This document shows, piece after piece, positions 22,162 to 32,503 of a stretch of DNA of 64,000 bases. Both the position numbers and the translations under genes were made by a program. Origin of the DNA: Eutypa lata (taxonomy: Eukaryota > Ascomycota > Sordariomycetes > Xylariales > Diatrypaceae); the NCBI GenBank assembly GCA_022661535.1, contig JAKULF010000001.1, forward strand, positions 2,046,001 to 2,110,000, given 5' to 3'. A model generated the notes under the pieces. It had not been told where the DNA came from, made no database searches, and saw only the letters and a program-made list of their open reading frames with translations. Each line of letters begins with the position of its first letter. The stretch's first letter is position 1.

Positions 22162-23203
22162 GTATACTAGCGGTGGCACCAAGTAAAGAAATTTTTGACT
22201 TGATTGATTGTTTGATTTGATTTGCTTGACCAAACAAAGGCTCCTTTATATTTGACCAAAACAATTAATAGTTATTTTTTGATTAACGTTTTTTGATGGT
22301 TAGTGTATATATGTACCCGTAAGTATTTGATCAGAGATTGCTTAGAAAAGTACTGCCATAAAGCTATCCGTGCTACTCTTGTGAATATTATAAACTTTTA
22401 AAATAATCCGTGATGCCTTTAAAGCTATCCGTGATACTTTTAAAGTTATCGTAATACCTTGTTAATATTAATTTAACTATTTACATTACTTTAATATATT
22501 ATTTATATTAAATATTAAACTTATTTCGAAAACATTTAATATTATTATTTATTATTTATTATTTATTATTTATTATATATTTATATTATTATTTAATATA
22601 TTATTAATATTTTATAATATAATAAAAAATAAAAATAAATAAAAAAATTTATATTATTTTTTTAAATGTTTTAAAGTTTAATTTTAATTAACTTTAATTT
22701 TAATTAATTTTAACTTTAATTAACTTTAATTATATTATATATTAACGTTATTAAAATAATAATTTAATAATAATTAAATAAATAATATATATATAATAAT
22801 AAATAAATTAATAAATAACTTTAATTTAATAATTTTAAAAATATTAAAAAAATAAAAATATTTAAATATAATTAATGCGATTAATATAATAATACGTTTT
22901 TTATATAATTTATATTACATTTAAAATAAATTTAATATTTAATATAAATAATATATTAAAGTAATATAAATAATTAAATTATATTAATATATAATATAAT
23001 AAATCTTTATATATTTAAAAGAATTAAAAGCTTTAATTTTTTCGAATTAATTATCGACTTGATTTTTTTAATATATTTAATTAAGTTAATTAATAAATAG
23101 CTTCGGAATAATTAAAAACAAGTAATTTTTTAATTGTTCTTGTTTTTAACAAGTAATTCGATTTGGCTTTTTTGATTTGCTTGGTGCTACCGCTGGGGTA
23201 TAC
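22162..23203. mobile_element. Second degraded TIR transposon (RIP-affected)
   Basis: About 1.04 kb bounded by imperfect inverted repeats. The left end is at 22162-22195 (GTATACTAGCGGTGGCACC), and the right end, at 23170-23203, reads on the opposite strand as GTATACCCCAGCGGTAGCACC. The differences are two missing bases and C/T or A/G changes of the RIP type. The interior is over 90% A/T by eye with no open frame. Near the left end (22362-22460) a short unit resembling AAAGCTATCCGTGATAC recurs imperfectly three or four times. TA at both outer edges fits a TA-inserting element. It differs in termini from the element at 4.4 kb. Confidence 0.7.
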
Positions 23204-23874
23204 AAATGACCTTTAGGCGCAGATATTAGATACGCAATCTCATATGAAAACTCGACCTATTATATAATCATTATACCTATTACTACGACCCCTTTAAGCT
23301 ACAACTAAGATGTGGTAACCCCCGCATTATGATACCCCCGATTCCAAGCCATACTGCCACGCTTTCTACCCCAACATCCCCGCCCAGTCTGCCCAGTCCG
23401 CCAAGGTTCGCAACGTCCTCATAAATCTCATCTCAAGCATACCACACCATCATCCTATTACTACTAGAATAGAATACTATTCATACCACGGATGATACCA
23501 GTGTTGTTTTATTTGGTATACTACCGCTTCATCCCTATAATTTGGGATACATGGCGTGTAGGAGCTGTTCTGTTCATCTCCGACCTGAACATACTTGATA
23601 GTAATTCATTCATAATTATGCATACTGATGTTTAATTAATCAACCTCGTTTCACATGAGATCGGCAAGCCTCGGCGCTGCCTCGGTGTACCACGTAATTC
23701 ATTCCATATATAGGTAGGGATACTGCGGTAACAGTCTATGTTGAGCGTATATCGCCTTCCACCGAGGTATACCCGATCGGTGGATCTATAGTAACTTCGG
23801 TGACATAATACCTTTCTTTCATACCTCTCACCTTTGAAATAATCTGACGTGATCTTAAGAATCTACGGAATGAC
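23204..23874. other. Intergenic region / promoter of Zn2Cys6 factor
   Basis: 671 bp between the transposon and the regulator ATG. No other feature was recognised. Confidence 0.5.
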
Positions 23875-26004
23875 ATGACATCGCCTGAAGTGGGGGATCT
23901 CCCTGGTGACGATAAAACCAACAACCGGAACTATAGCACCGGTAGTGATGACGGTTGTGTTTGCAGCAGGAGGCCAAATGGCGGCGACGAAGGGGGAGGA
24001 GGAGCAGTGGGAGGAGTGGGAGGCTCCACTGAAACCACCGGTCAGCGACGGACCAAGAGAGCACAGGTTTCCCGCGCCTGCCCGAGATGCAGAAAGTTGC
24101 AGAAGGCATGCAGCCAATACCGCCCGTGTCAGCGATGCACACGTGCCGGTCTTGCGGAACGATGCGTGAGCGGCGTGTCCGTATCTGTGCCTACTACCTC
24201 TCTTCCAAATTCCAATGCTCCTGATTCTTCTTCTTCCTTATTGAACCCGTCTACCGGTATCTCCGGATCTCCCGGTATAGAATCTGCGACGTCAGCATCG
24301 TCCCAGTATGGCCCTCCAGGCTTCCATCAGGATGATATTCGGCGGCAGGCTGATCTACTGCCGCTACATGTGATCGAACACTGCTCGACTCGCTTTTTTG
24401 AACGACTATTCCCAACAATCCCAATTCTGACCCCAGAATACTTACATAGCATTCAATCGAGGACCGTCAACCCCGTGGATAATTCGACAGCCTCCTGCTT
24501 TACATTCGCCCCCGGAACGGGAACGGAAAGCTCGTCATCCGATGCTGCCAAATTATTAGCCGGGGAGGGGTACTGCGTGCTCCTCGGGCTGTGCGCTATG
24601 GTGATGTTGCAGGTGGAAGAGTCCACAAGACAACCCCTCGCTACTAGGCCTGTCTCCTCTGTCCCATCGACAATAGATAACAAAACGTATGGTTTGATGC
24701 TTCTGGAGGAGGCTCAGCGGCTACATCGGAGTCTAGCCGCAACGCGGCGGTCCCCGAACATCATCCCGACACTAGAGTTCTGCCAGCTCTCGTTCTTCAT
24801 CTACGCGTGCCACGCCGCCCTGATGCACCACAGTCAGGCCTTCTTCTTCTTGCGGGAGGCCACGACGCTGTATATGTTGCTACGGCGCGAGGATCTAGCT
24901 CCCGAACAAGCGTTGCTCGCCGACCGCCTCTTCTGGGCCCTTGTCGTGTCTGAGCGGTCCCACGCTATCCGGTACCGCCGCCCCATCACCCTACAGATCA
25001 CATCATCGTCACCACCGCCAGTGTCGGTCTCAGAAGAGAACCTACTCCACCATCACCATTATCAACAGCAGCAGCAGCAACATGCCATCTCCACCGACGG
25101 CGGGAGGGACATAGCAGACCCAGCTATGACGGGGTTCCGATGCTTAGCAGCATTATTCCGACCACTCGACACATTTTTCATCGCGCTTCACGGGCAGGAG
25201 GAGATCCTAGGGTTCGCGATGGTGCCGCTTGAAGCGCTCGATGGCGTCGAGGCCGGAATCGACGCCGCGCTCGGCAACGCCGCAGATCCGGGCTTGCTTC
25301 GCCTTGTTCACGGCCTGCAGGACGTCCAGAAGGCGAATCTCCGCGTCACACAGGCCTGGCTGCGCATAGTGGTGTGGCAGTTACGGCTGCGGCTTGGGCA
25401 TCTGATCGATGACGGAACCGCCGCCGCCGCTTCCTCCTCTACTGCTGCTGCTGCTGCTGCTGCCGCTGTCCATAATCGCCACCCGCAAAACAGCATCCAT
25501 AGTATCATGAACCACGATGACGCAACTACCGCCATAGGTACCACTAGCGGCAACACCAACGTCAATATGACCTCCGACGCGCCACCGCAAGTGCATACCC
25601 TCGGTACCACCACCACCACCGCCGCCGCCGCCGCCTCCTCTACTGTCAACGCCGGCGCCAACGCCAACAGCCGCACGTACCGCTACCCCCTAGCAGTAGC
25701 GCGGGACCTAGCGCTCTGGACGCGGGACCTCCCCCTCGCCGCCCTCGCCGTGCACGGCGCGGGCATCACGGAGAAGCTGTTCGACGTAGCGTGCGCGGTC
25801 GTCAACGTGCTGGCGCGCGTCCCCGTCGTCGACGTCAACACGCGGGCCGCGGCCGAGGCCGACTTCGTGCTGCTGCGGGGCCTGATCACGAGGCTGCCCG
25901 GCGGCAGTGCCGTGTATGCCGAGTTGCTGGAGAAACACGTCCGGACTACTACTACGACTGTTATGCCTGGTGTTGATGGTGGTGGTGGGAGCTGGACTTC
26001 TTGA
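23875..26004 (+). CDS. Zn2Cys6 transcription factor, candidate regulator of the alpha-glucoside cluster
   Basis: Single exon, 709 residues from the ATG at 23875. A Gly-rich leader precedes the zinc cluster SRACPRCRKLQKACSQYRPC: C69-x2-C72-x6-C79-x5-C85-x2-C88-x8-C97, with a longer last spacing than the usual six residues. A fungal TF middle-homology region follows (CSTRFFERLFPTIPILTPEY, YGLMLLEEAQRLHRSL, LLADRLFWALVVSERSHAIR). Between and after these are low-complexity inserts: His/Gln (25047-25084) and two Ala runs coded by GCT/GCC repeats (25439-25470, 25608-25640). No intron is needed. It lies next to a maltose permease and alpha-glucosidase, an arrangement like fungal MAL loci with a linked activator, so pathway-specific control is a reasonable inference. 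The stop of this gene faces the 3' end of the permease. Confidence 0.85.
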   Translation: MTSPEVGDLPGDDKTNNRNYSTGSDDGCVCSRRPNGGDEGGGGAVGGVGGSTETTGQRRTKRAQVSRACPRCRKLQKACSQYRPCQRCTRAGLAERCVSGVSVSVPTTSLPNSNAPDSSSSLLNPSTGISGSPGIESATSASSQYGPPGFHQDDIRRQADLLPLHVIEHCSTRFFERLFPTIPILTPEYLHSIQSRTVNPVDNSTASCFTFAPGTGTESSSSDAAKLLAGEGYCVLLGLCAMVMLQVEESTRQPLATRPVSSVPSTIDNKTYGLMLLEEAQRLHRSLAATRRSPNIIPTLEFCQLSFFIYACHAALMHHSQAFFFLREATTLYMLLRREDLAPEQALLADRLFWALVVSERSHAIRYRRPITLQITSSSPPPVSVSEENLLHHHHYQQQQQQHAISTDGGRDIADPAMTGFRCLAALFRPLDTFFIALHGQEEILGFAMVPLEALDGVEAGIDAALGNAADPGLLRLVHGLQDVQKANLRVTQAWLRIVVWQLRLRLGHLIDDGTAAAASSSTAAAAAAAAVHNRHPQNSIHSIMNHDDATTAIGTTSGNTNVNMTSDAPPQVHTLGTTTTTAAAAASSTVNAGANANSRTYRYPLAVARDLALWTRDLPLAALAVHGAGITEKLFDVACAVVNVLARVPVVDVNTRAAAEADFVLLRGLITRLPGGSAVYAELLEKHVRTTTTTVMPGVDGGGGSWTS

Positions 26005-26662
26005 TAGGGATGGGGGGAAGGAGGGAGGGAGGTGGGGAATCGAAGGGTGGAGAGGGAGATTTGGTGTAAAAGCGAGGGAGCGAATATGGGCGTATGAAAA
26101 GGTGATGGGGTTTTACGGTAATATCTGGCGTCAGCAATTGCTTTCTTGGTGGTTGGTTTTTTAGCGAGGTATGGGACTTGTTCGGAAGTTATTATTTCCT
26201 GGATATGGCCTTTTGAGTCATTTTGATCACTAAAAATAGTCGTGGCTAAACGGGAAAATACGTTCGGAAGTTGTTTACAGTCAGCGGCTATAAGGGCCTG
26301 TACTGCTTATATATATTCCTGCATTCGTGCTTCATAAGCCCCACGGGCTGGGGAGACTTTTACTCTTTAAGAGACTTGTAACACATATGACAGTTATTAT
26401 GATCTATATCTGAATAGTCAAATCAAAGTTTATAGCTCAGCATCGCCTTGAATGGCACATTTTAATAGAATTAGTATGTATACAGGGGCTAATTGGTTGT
26501 TTACGCATGGTATACATATCACACGGACATATGGAGGAAGGCAGTTGCCTGTTTTTCATACATTGCTTTCGACTTTTTGCTATATACCCGAGTTGAAAAT
26601 TTACATTCCACTTCACTACATTATGCGACAGGCAAGTACTTCATGTGTCTCGGGACACCAAT
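26005..26662. other. Intergenic region between converging genes
   Basis: 658 bp between the regulator stop and the permease stop. Short ORFs here have no recognisable features. Confidence 0.5.
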
Positions 26663-28649
26663 CTACGGATCGGAAGACAGGCGCTTCGTCTTGTCGTCAT
26701 CGCCCAGCGTCTCCGCGAAGACGTCTATCTTAGTCTTGGCAAACTTCCGGGCGGACACCCTGCGCTCGAAGAGGACATCGAGTTCGGCGTAGGAGCGGCC
26801 CTTGGGTTCGGGGAGGCGGAAGAAGACCCATATGGTAGACAGCAGGCACTGTAATATTGGAGGCTAGCAATTAGTTCTTATGTATATCTTAACCAGGTCT
26901 GGGAGTTATTCAGGAGCAAAGGCTCCCGAATATGGCCCTTCCAGTAACCTCAACCACTAGGGCTAGCTACAAATGGAAAGAAAACAATTCTCGAAATCAC
27001 TTACGGTACCGGCCCAGAAGTAGGCGGTCTTTGCGCCCCAGTTCCAGGCTGACGAGCTGAGCTGGTAGTTGGTCATGACGTTGACGAAGATGTTGCTGGC
27101 GTTGTAGGCCGCGCGCGCTAGGACGATGGTCTTGGCCTTGAGACGCGTCGAGCTGAGCTCGGATATCAGGGAATACGTGACAGGCCCCACGGTGAAGTCG
27201 TACACGAAGGTGAACGCAATGAGTATGCCACCGATGGCCCACACGGAGGCGTTGTCGCCGGAGAAAGACAGCGATCCCACGATTATCAGCAGGAGGAGCT
27301 GCGTGCACAACCCGCTGAAGTGGATTGTTCGGCGGCCGATGCGCGACATCAGGAACCAGGACCCTGCCGTGCCGACCATGCCGAGTGCGTACTGGCCCAT
27401 GGAGAGGGAGAAGGCGTTCGAAGCGTCCATGCCTGCTTGCTTACTACATGTTCAACTTGTCAGCGTACGAAGTCCCTAACCCCTGACGGTGTTTTTTATC
27501 CTTCATCCGTGGTTAGGGAAGTGGGAGGCACTTACAGGAAGTAGGCAAAGTAGCCCATGAGGTTCTGACCACCAAGGGTCTGTACCAACCAGATGCCAAC
27601 GACGATCTCAGTTCGCCGTAGGTCGATGCCTTTGAAGCAGTCTCTGTAGGTAACTCCCTCCTTCATCTTCTTCTCGAGCTCGTTCGTGTATTCGATCATA
27701 GCAATCGTATCATCGACGTTGAAGGTGGGATCGTCCCGGGATGTCAGACGGACGAGCGATGCCCTGGCTTCCTCCTTTTTATCATGGCGAATATACCACC
27801 ACGGTGATCTAAACAGGGATTATCCATTAGTTAACAGTATCATTCATTAAGAACGCCACTAGCCAAATGCATGGGACACTGATCCGATAATGATGGAGAA
27901 ACAACTTACTCAGGAGCAAAGAGCACACCGATAAGAATAGGGATGGGCCAAACCCACTGGACACCGAAGGGAATCTTGTAAGCCCATTCATCAGTCCGGT
28001 TAACGGAGCCCTTATTGACAGCAGCAGCGAAGAACTGGCCGATGACCCAGCACATGTTTATAAAGGTAGTGAGATAGGGGCGGAGGACGACGGGCGCGAC
28101 CTCGGAGGCGTACGCAGGGGTGACACTCTGGAAGGCGCCCCACGGGATACCGCACAGGACCTCGCCAACGACCAGGACCTGGACGTTGGGCGCGAAGAAC
28201 AACACGAAGACGAAAGCGATCATGAGCACCAGGCTGCCCGCCGTGGTGTACTTGTACCCGAACCGGTCGCTCGTCCAGCCGGCCAGGATGAGGCCCAGGA
28301 TCTCCCCCGCGCGCGCCCCGTTCGACAGCGCGGACTGCCAGCCCGCCGAGACGAGGAACTTCCCGCTGCTCTCGGAGTAGGTGCCGAACCGCTCGTTGAA
28401 GGCGTCCGAGGCGTATAGGCTGCCGAGGAGGGCTAGGTCGTACCCCTCCATGATGAGCGTCGACGATAGTAGCATTGACCAGCCGATGGCGTGCGGGTAC
28501 AGCTTGACAGCCCGCCATAGTGTCATTTGCTGCTCTGCATCGGTGGCTTGCTTTGCCTCCGCTGCCAGCGCTGGGTCCTCGATTGTCATGGCAGTGGGCT
28601 TGTGGCCATGCTCAATGGCGCCTGCCTTGTCATCTGGCATTGATGTCAT
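26663..28649 (-). CDS. Maltose/alpha-glucoside permease, MFS sugar transporter
   Basis: Four exons on the minus strand: 28649-27910, 27808-27536, 27443-27005 and 26848-26663. The introns are GT-AG and the product is 545 residues. It has about twelve hydrophobic segments. Sugar-porter motifs are present: GWTSDRFGYKYT after TM2, PESPWWYIRHDKKEEAR after TM6, and the C-terminal PEPKGRSYAELDVLFERRVS then ARKF, the hallmark of MAL-type alpha-glucoside:H+ symporters. Splicing restores FAPESPWWY, FAYFLKQAGM and FWAGTCLLSTIW. The protein imports maltose or related alpha-glucosides across the plasma membrane. It is divergently transcribed from the alpha-glucosidase across a shared 957-bp region, as in fungal MAL clusters. 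Confidence 0.92.
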
Positions 28650-29606
28650 CGTTATTGTGGACAGTGTGATGTGAGATGCGGTATAACGTGAATAAACGAC
28701 AATGAGAAGGTTTGTCCGACACCAAAGAGGTCAGTGGCCTCTTGTCTGTTCTTTTGAACAAGGAACGTAATGAAGAGGGTAAAACGATGGGTTTTATATG
28801 TGTTCTTCGTAGACACCTCCGTAGTTACTTATCCTCTTAGGATTGGCTCTCGGCCGTGTCCAATTGAAATTAATAGTGTACTTTGGAAGTCCAAGGCTCT
28901 GTCTCCTGATCGCGCGACAATCGCGTGGTCCAGTCTCCGGGGAATGTGGAGGACCCCAGCCCAAGTTGGGGAACGCCCTCTAATAGATCGAACTTGGAGG
29001 GCGGAGTGTGACAACAATGGCGGAGTTGACAGTTTCTGATTTGTTCGGCCGCTGTATAGTAACGGCTCGGCTAACCTGAGTCGCCGCTATAAATGTGTGG
29101 GGTACCATGTCGGAGTTCTCAGCCTTTGATTTGCTGGTTACCATCACTTGATAGGTCGAATGGGTCCCCTTACTAGGTATAGTATAGGGGCGGAGTTGTT
29201 TTTTGAAAATGCTCGTCCGCCTTAAAACCCTTGAATAAAATACTGATATCTAGTCTTTCTAGATCCACTATGTATTCGTAATGACTCGCTTCTGATAAAG
29301 CTAATGTGAGATCTCGTGATAATCTGGCTTTCCGCTGCATAATATCGACCCGAGAACCTGGATCTGTCGGCTCGAAAACAAAAGGGGAGAGAAAAAATTC
29401 CCATATTAACTGAGCTTGGCGATTCGGAGTTCGTCGGGGTTTATGCCATATCCGTCTGCGATCCACGCTCGTGGTCTCGTGTCCCAAATGGAGTAAAAAT
29501 GGACAGAGAGAGGAGGTCATAAGAAAGGGGAAAGGAAATAATTAACATCTTATTTTCATAAACCTCCACCTAGATACGTAGAGATTCGCTGTTGTTTTCC
29601 ATAGCG
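28650..29606. promoter_or_regulatory. Shared divergent promoter of permease and alpha-glucosidase with CGGAGT repeats
   Basis: 957 bp between two head-to-head ATGs. The hexamer CGGAGT occurs four times on the plus strand, at 29002, 29021, 29111 and 29191. Two copies extend into a longer similar block (29019-29046 and 29109-29136, pattern CGGAGTT..CAG..T.TGATTTG). Zn2Cys6 factors typically recognise CGG triplets, so these are candidate operators; this is inference. A TATA-like CTATAAATG sits at 29087. A 115-codon minus-strand frame in this region looks like chance. Confidence 0.55.
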
Positions 29607-31460
29607 ATGACTAAAGTTACAAACACAATGAACGGACACGCATATCGGAACGGCAACTTGTTTGGCAAGGAGCCGTGGTGGAAGGCAGCCACCTTCTACC
29701 AGGTGTACCCAGCCAGCTTCAAAGACTCTAACGGAGATGGCTGGGGAGACATCCCGGGGGTCATCTCGGAAATCGACTACCTGCATGAGCTGGGCGTCGA
29801 CTGCGTGTGGCTGTCGCCCGTGTTCGAGAGCCCGCAGGCCGACATGGGCTACGACGTGTCGGACTACCAGAAGATCTACGCGCCCTACGGGACGGCGGAG
29901 GATGTGGACGCGCTGGTTGCGGCGTGCCACGAGCGCGGTATGAAGCTGATCCTCGACCTAGTCGTCAACCATACCTCGATCGAGCACGCGTGGTTCAAGG
30001 AGTCGCGGTCGTCGCGCGACAACCCCAAGCGCGACTGGTATATCTGGCGGCCGGCGCGGCACGACGCCGAGGGCAAGCGTGTGCCGCCGACGAACTGGCG
30101 GGGTTACTTCGCGGGGTCGACGTGGACGTGGGACGAGCACACCGGGGAGTACTATCTGCACCTGTATGCGCCCGACCAGCCGGACCTGAACTGGGAATCG
30201 GATGCGTGTCGCGAGGCCATCTACGAGAATACGATGCGGTTCTGGCTCGAGCGTGGGGTCGATGGCTTCCGCATCGATACCGTCAACAAGTACTCAAAAC
30301 GCACTGAATATGCCGATGCGCCCATCACGGATCCTAACTCCCCGCACCAACCCGCGCCTGAGATGTGGTGCAACGGCCCGCGCATACATGAGTTTATCGC
30401 TGAAATGCGTGAGAAGGCGCTAGAGCCATATGGGGCCGTATCGGTAGGCGAACTGTCCAACACGCCACTCCCTAGCCAGGTGCTACCTTACGTATCGGCG
30501 GCCGCTAAGGAGCTTGACATGGTCTTCGAGTTTTCTATGATCCGGCTCGGCACGGGCGGCATGTTTGGCCCTAAGTATGTGTACGTGCCATTCACGCTAC
30601 CGACGATGAAGGCACTTGTGGCCAAGTGGCAGACGTTCATCGAGGGCACCGACGGGTGGACCACGGTGTTCTGCGAGAACCACGACAACGGCCGGGCCGT
30701 GAGCCGGTTTGGCGACTGCTCGACGCGCGAGTTGTGGGCCGCTAGCGCGAAGACCCTGGCTCTGTGGCAGGCCACACTGACGGGCACGCTGTTCCTCTAC
30801 CAGGGCCAGGAGATCGGCATGACCAACATGCCGCGCGGATGGGGCATCGAAGAGTACAAGGACGTCGAGAGCCGCAGCTTCTGGGCCGAGTCCGAGGCCA
30901 CCGGCGACCCTCAAGTCATCGCCGACACGCTGCACGGGCTCTCCATCCTCGCGCGCGACCACTCGCGCCTCCCGTTCCAGTGGAACGACGGGCCGAATGC
31001 GGGGTTCACCGCGAGCGGGGCCAAGAGCTGGATGCGAGTGCACGACGACTACGGGGAGATCAACGCGGCGAAGCAGAAGGACGACCCGGGCTCCGTCCTC
31101 AGCTTCTACAAGAGAGTCCTGCGGCTGCGCAAAGAATACCAGGACCTGTTCGTCTTTGGATCCTTCAAGTTGGTGGCAGCCGATGACGACGGTCTGTTCG
31201 GTTACGTGAAAGAGAGTACGGTCTCCGGAGAGGGGGGAACCGTGACGAGGAAAGCGCTAGTATTGTTGAATTTCTCGAAAGAGCGACGCCCGTGCCTCGG
31301 TGTTCGGGATCTACTAGATTGTGGTCTACATGAGAATCCAAGGGTCCTTGTCAGTACGGTAGGGGATGGTTTTGAGAAGGGGTGTGTGAACGGCGAAATG
31401 CCGCCATCGTTACAACCTTGGGAGGGTAGAGTATATTACACCGAATCTGATAGAGCTTGA
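29607..31460 (+). CDS. GH13 alpha-glucosidase (maltase)
   Basis: Single exon, 617 residues from the ATG at 29607; the frame opens earlier only through a TTG. GH13 motifs appear in order: KEPWWKAATFYQVYPASFKD, GDGWGDIPGV, DLVVNHTS, and DGFRIDTVNKYSK with the nucleophile Asp224. The acid/base is Glu282 in VSVGELSN, and the stabilising Asp360 is in FCENHDNGRAVSRFG. The absence of a signal peptide places it in the cytosol, where it would cleave imported maltose or sucrose-like alpha-glucosides to glucose. Length and motif spacing match fungal and yeast maltases. The gene pairs divergently with the permease upstream; together they would form an import-then-hydrolyse route. Confidence 0.94.
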   Translation: MTKVTNTMNGHAYRNGNLFGKEPWWKAATFYQVYPASFKDSNGDGWGDIPGVISEIDYLHELGVDCVWLSPVFESPQADMGYDVSDYQKIYAPYGTAEDVDALVAACHERGMKLILDLVVNHTSIEHAWFKESRSSRDNPKRDWYIWRPARHDAEGKRVPPTNWRGYFAGSTWTWDEHTGEYYLHLYAPDQPDLNWESDACREAIYENTMRFWLERGVDGFRIDTVNKYSKRTEYADAPITDPNSPHQPAPEMWCNGPRIHEFIAEMREKALEPYGAVSVGELSNTPLPSQVLPYVSAAAKELDMVFEFSMIRLGTGGMFGPKYVYVPFTLPTMKALVAKWQTFIEGTDGWTTVFCENHDNGRAVSRFGDCSTRELWAASAKTLALWQATLTGTLFLYQGQEIGMTNMPRGWGIEEYKDVESRSFWAESEATGDPQVIADTLHGLSILARDHSRLPFQWNDGPNAGFTASGAKSWMRVHDDYGEINAAKQKDDPGSVLSFYKRVLRLRKEYQDLFVFGSFKLVAADDDGLFGYVKESTVSGEGGTVTRKALVLLNFSKERRPCLGVRDLLDCGLHENPRVLVSTVGDGFEKGCVNGEMPPSLQPWEGRVYYTESDRA

Positions 31461-32503
31461 CTTGGGCTTAAATGTAGCATGGGTATAAGCTAGTGGTATC
31501 ATGCTTCTATGGTTTTCACATGGTGGTATTTTTCAACGGGTATAGAAAGGCGGGATATTATAGACCAGATAGAATAACATTTCATACGGGAATTGATGAC
31601 CAGGTTTTGATATACCTGTTTCGCTAGTAACAAAGACGATAAGACCTTAGTTGTAATACTTGTTCGTGACAATAAAGTCTGAAGCACTGAAGCCACCATT
31701 GACAAACGGTGGTAAATGCGGTCCTTTATAAGCTCCGCGGCTTGCTTTTCACACCGAATTATCTACCCCTTAGGACTAATGATATCTTATTGCCTCAAAA
31801 TTAAATGATACCTATATATTGAAAACACTACTACCTAGATAGAGTCCTTACTATCATGACGATGAGTGCAACTGTTGGGTTTATATTCTCGTCCGACATC
31901 TGTTCGTATGCTCTGCGTATAATTGACCATACACTTTGATGTTTGAGAGTGCTCTAATCCGTCATTCGTGTGCCTGAAAATATAGTTAGAGGAAGATCTG
32001 AACTATGTTTTAGGTCTCCTTTCGCTAAATTAGATCAGAAAAAGCACTTAATAGCGAATGGGAAGAAAATGCTTGTGACATGAGCCATCCCGCAACAAAT
32101 GAATATAAAGAAATAACGAACGTTGATAAATATGCATCCGCTTGACCAAGGTGAAACGTTTCAGGCGTGTGATGCTTCCAAAGCTACCTCCGTAAGATGC
32201 AGATTCCCAAATAACCTGTTTAGTTCTTACAGGATAACACGTGGAAATCTCACTCCCTAGTAACATAATGATGGTAGCATAGAGAGGGTGTAAAACGACG
32301 ATGATTTGAATCGTCGGGCGAGTTTTATTTATGTACTTCCACAAATGCTACAAATTATATACAGTAGAATCGATTTTCCTCCACCTCAAACATACTTATT
32401 CCAAGAAAAAAATGGACCACCTCTTTATCTTCTCCAGTTACATTATCTATTTGCCAAAAAAACGAGCGTTTTAGGGGCTGCACGCGCATAAAGTGGCAAG
32501 CGC
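31461..32503. other. Intergenic region between converging genes
   Basis: 1043 bp of A/T-leaning DNA between the alpha-glucosidase and AA9 stops; nothing recognised. Confidence 0.5.

Noticed and set aside
26452..26854. Overlapping ORFs downstream of the Zn2Cys6 factor
   Set aside because: They overlap the last exon of the minus-strand permease or lie in A/T-rich flank; antisense or chance frames.
29173..29520. 115-codon minus-strand ORF in the alpha-glucosidase/permease intergenic region
   Set aside because: No motif, no homology I recognise, and it lies in the shared promoter; likely chance.
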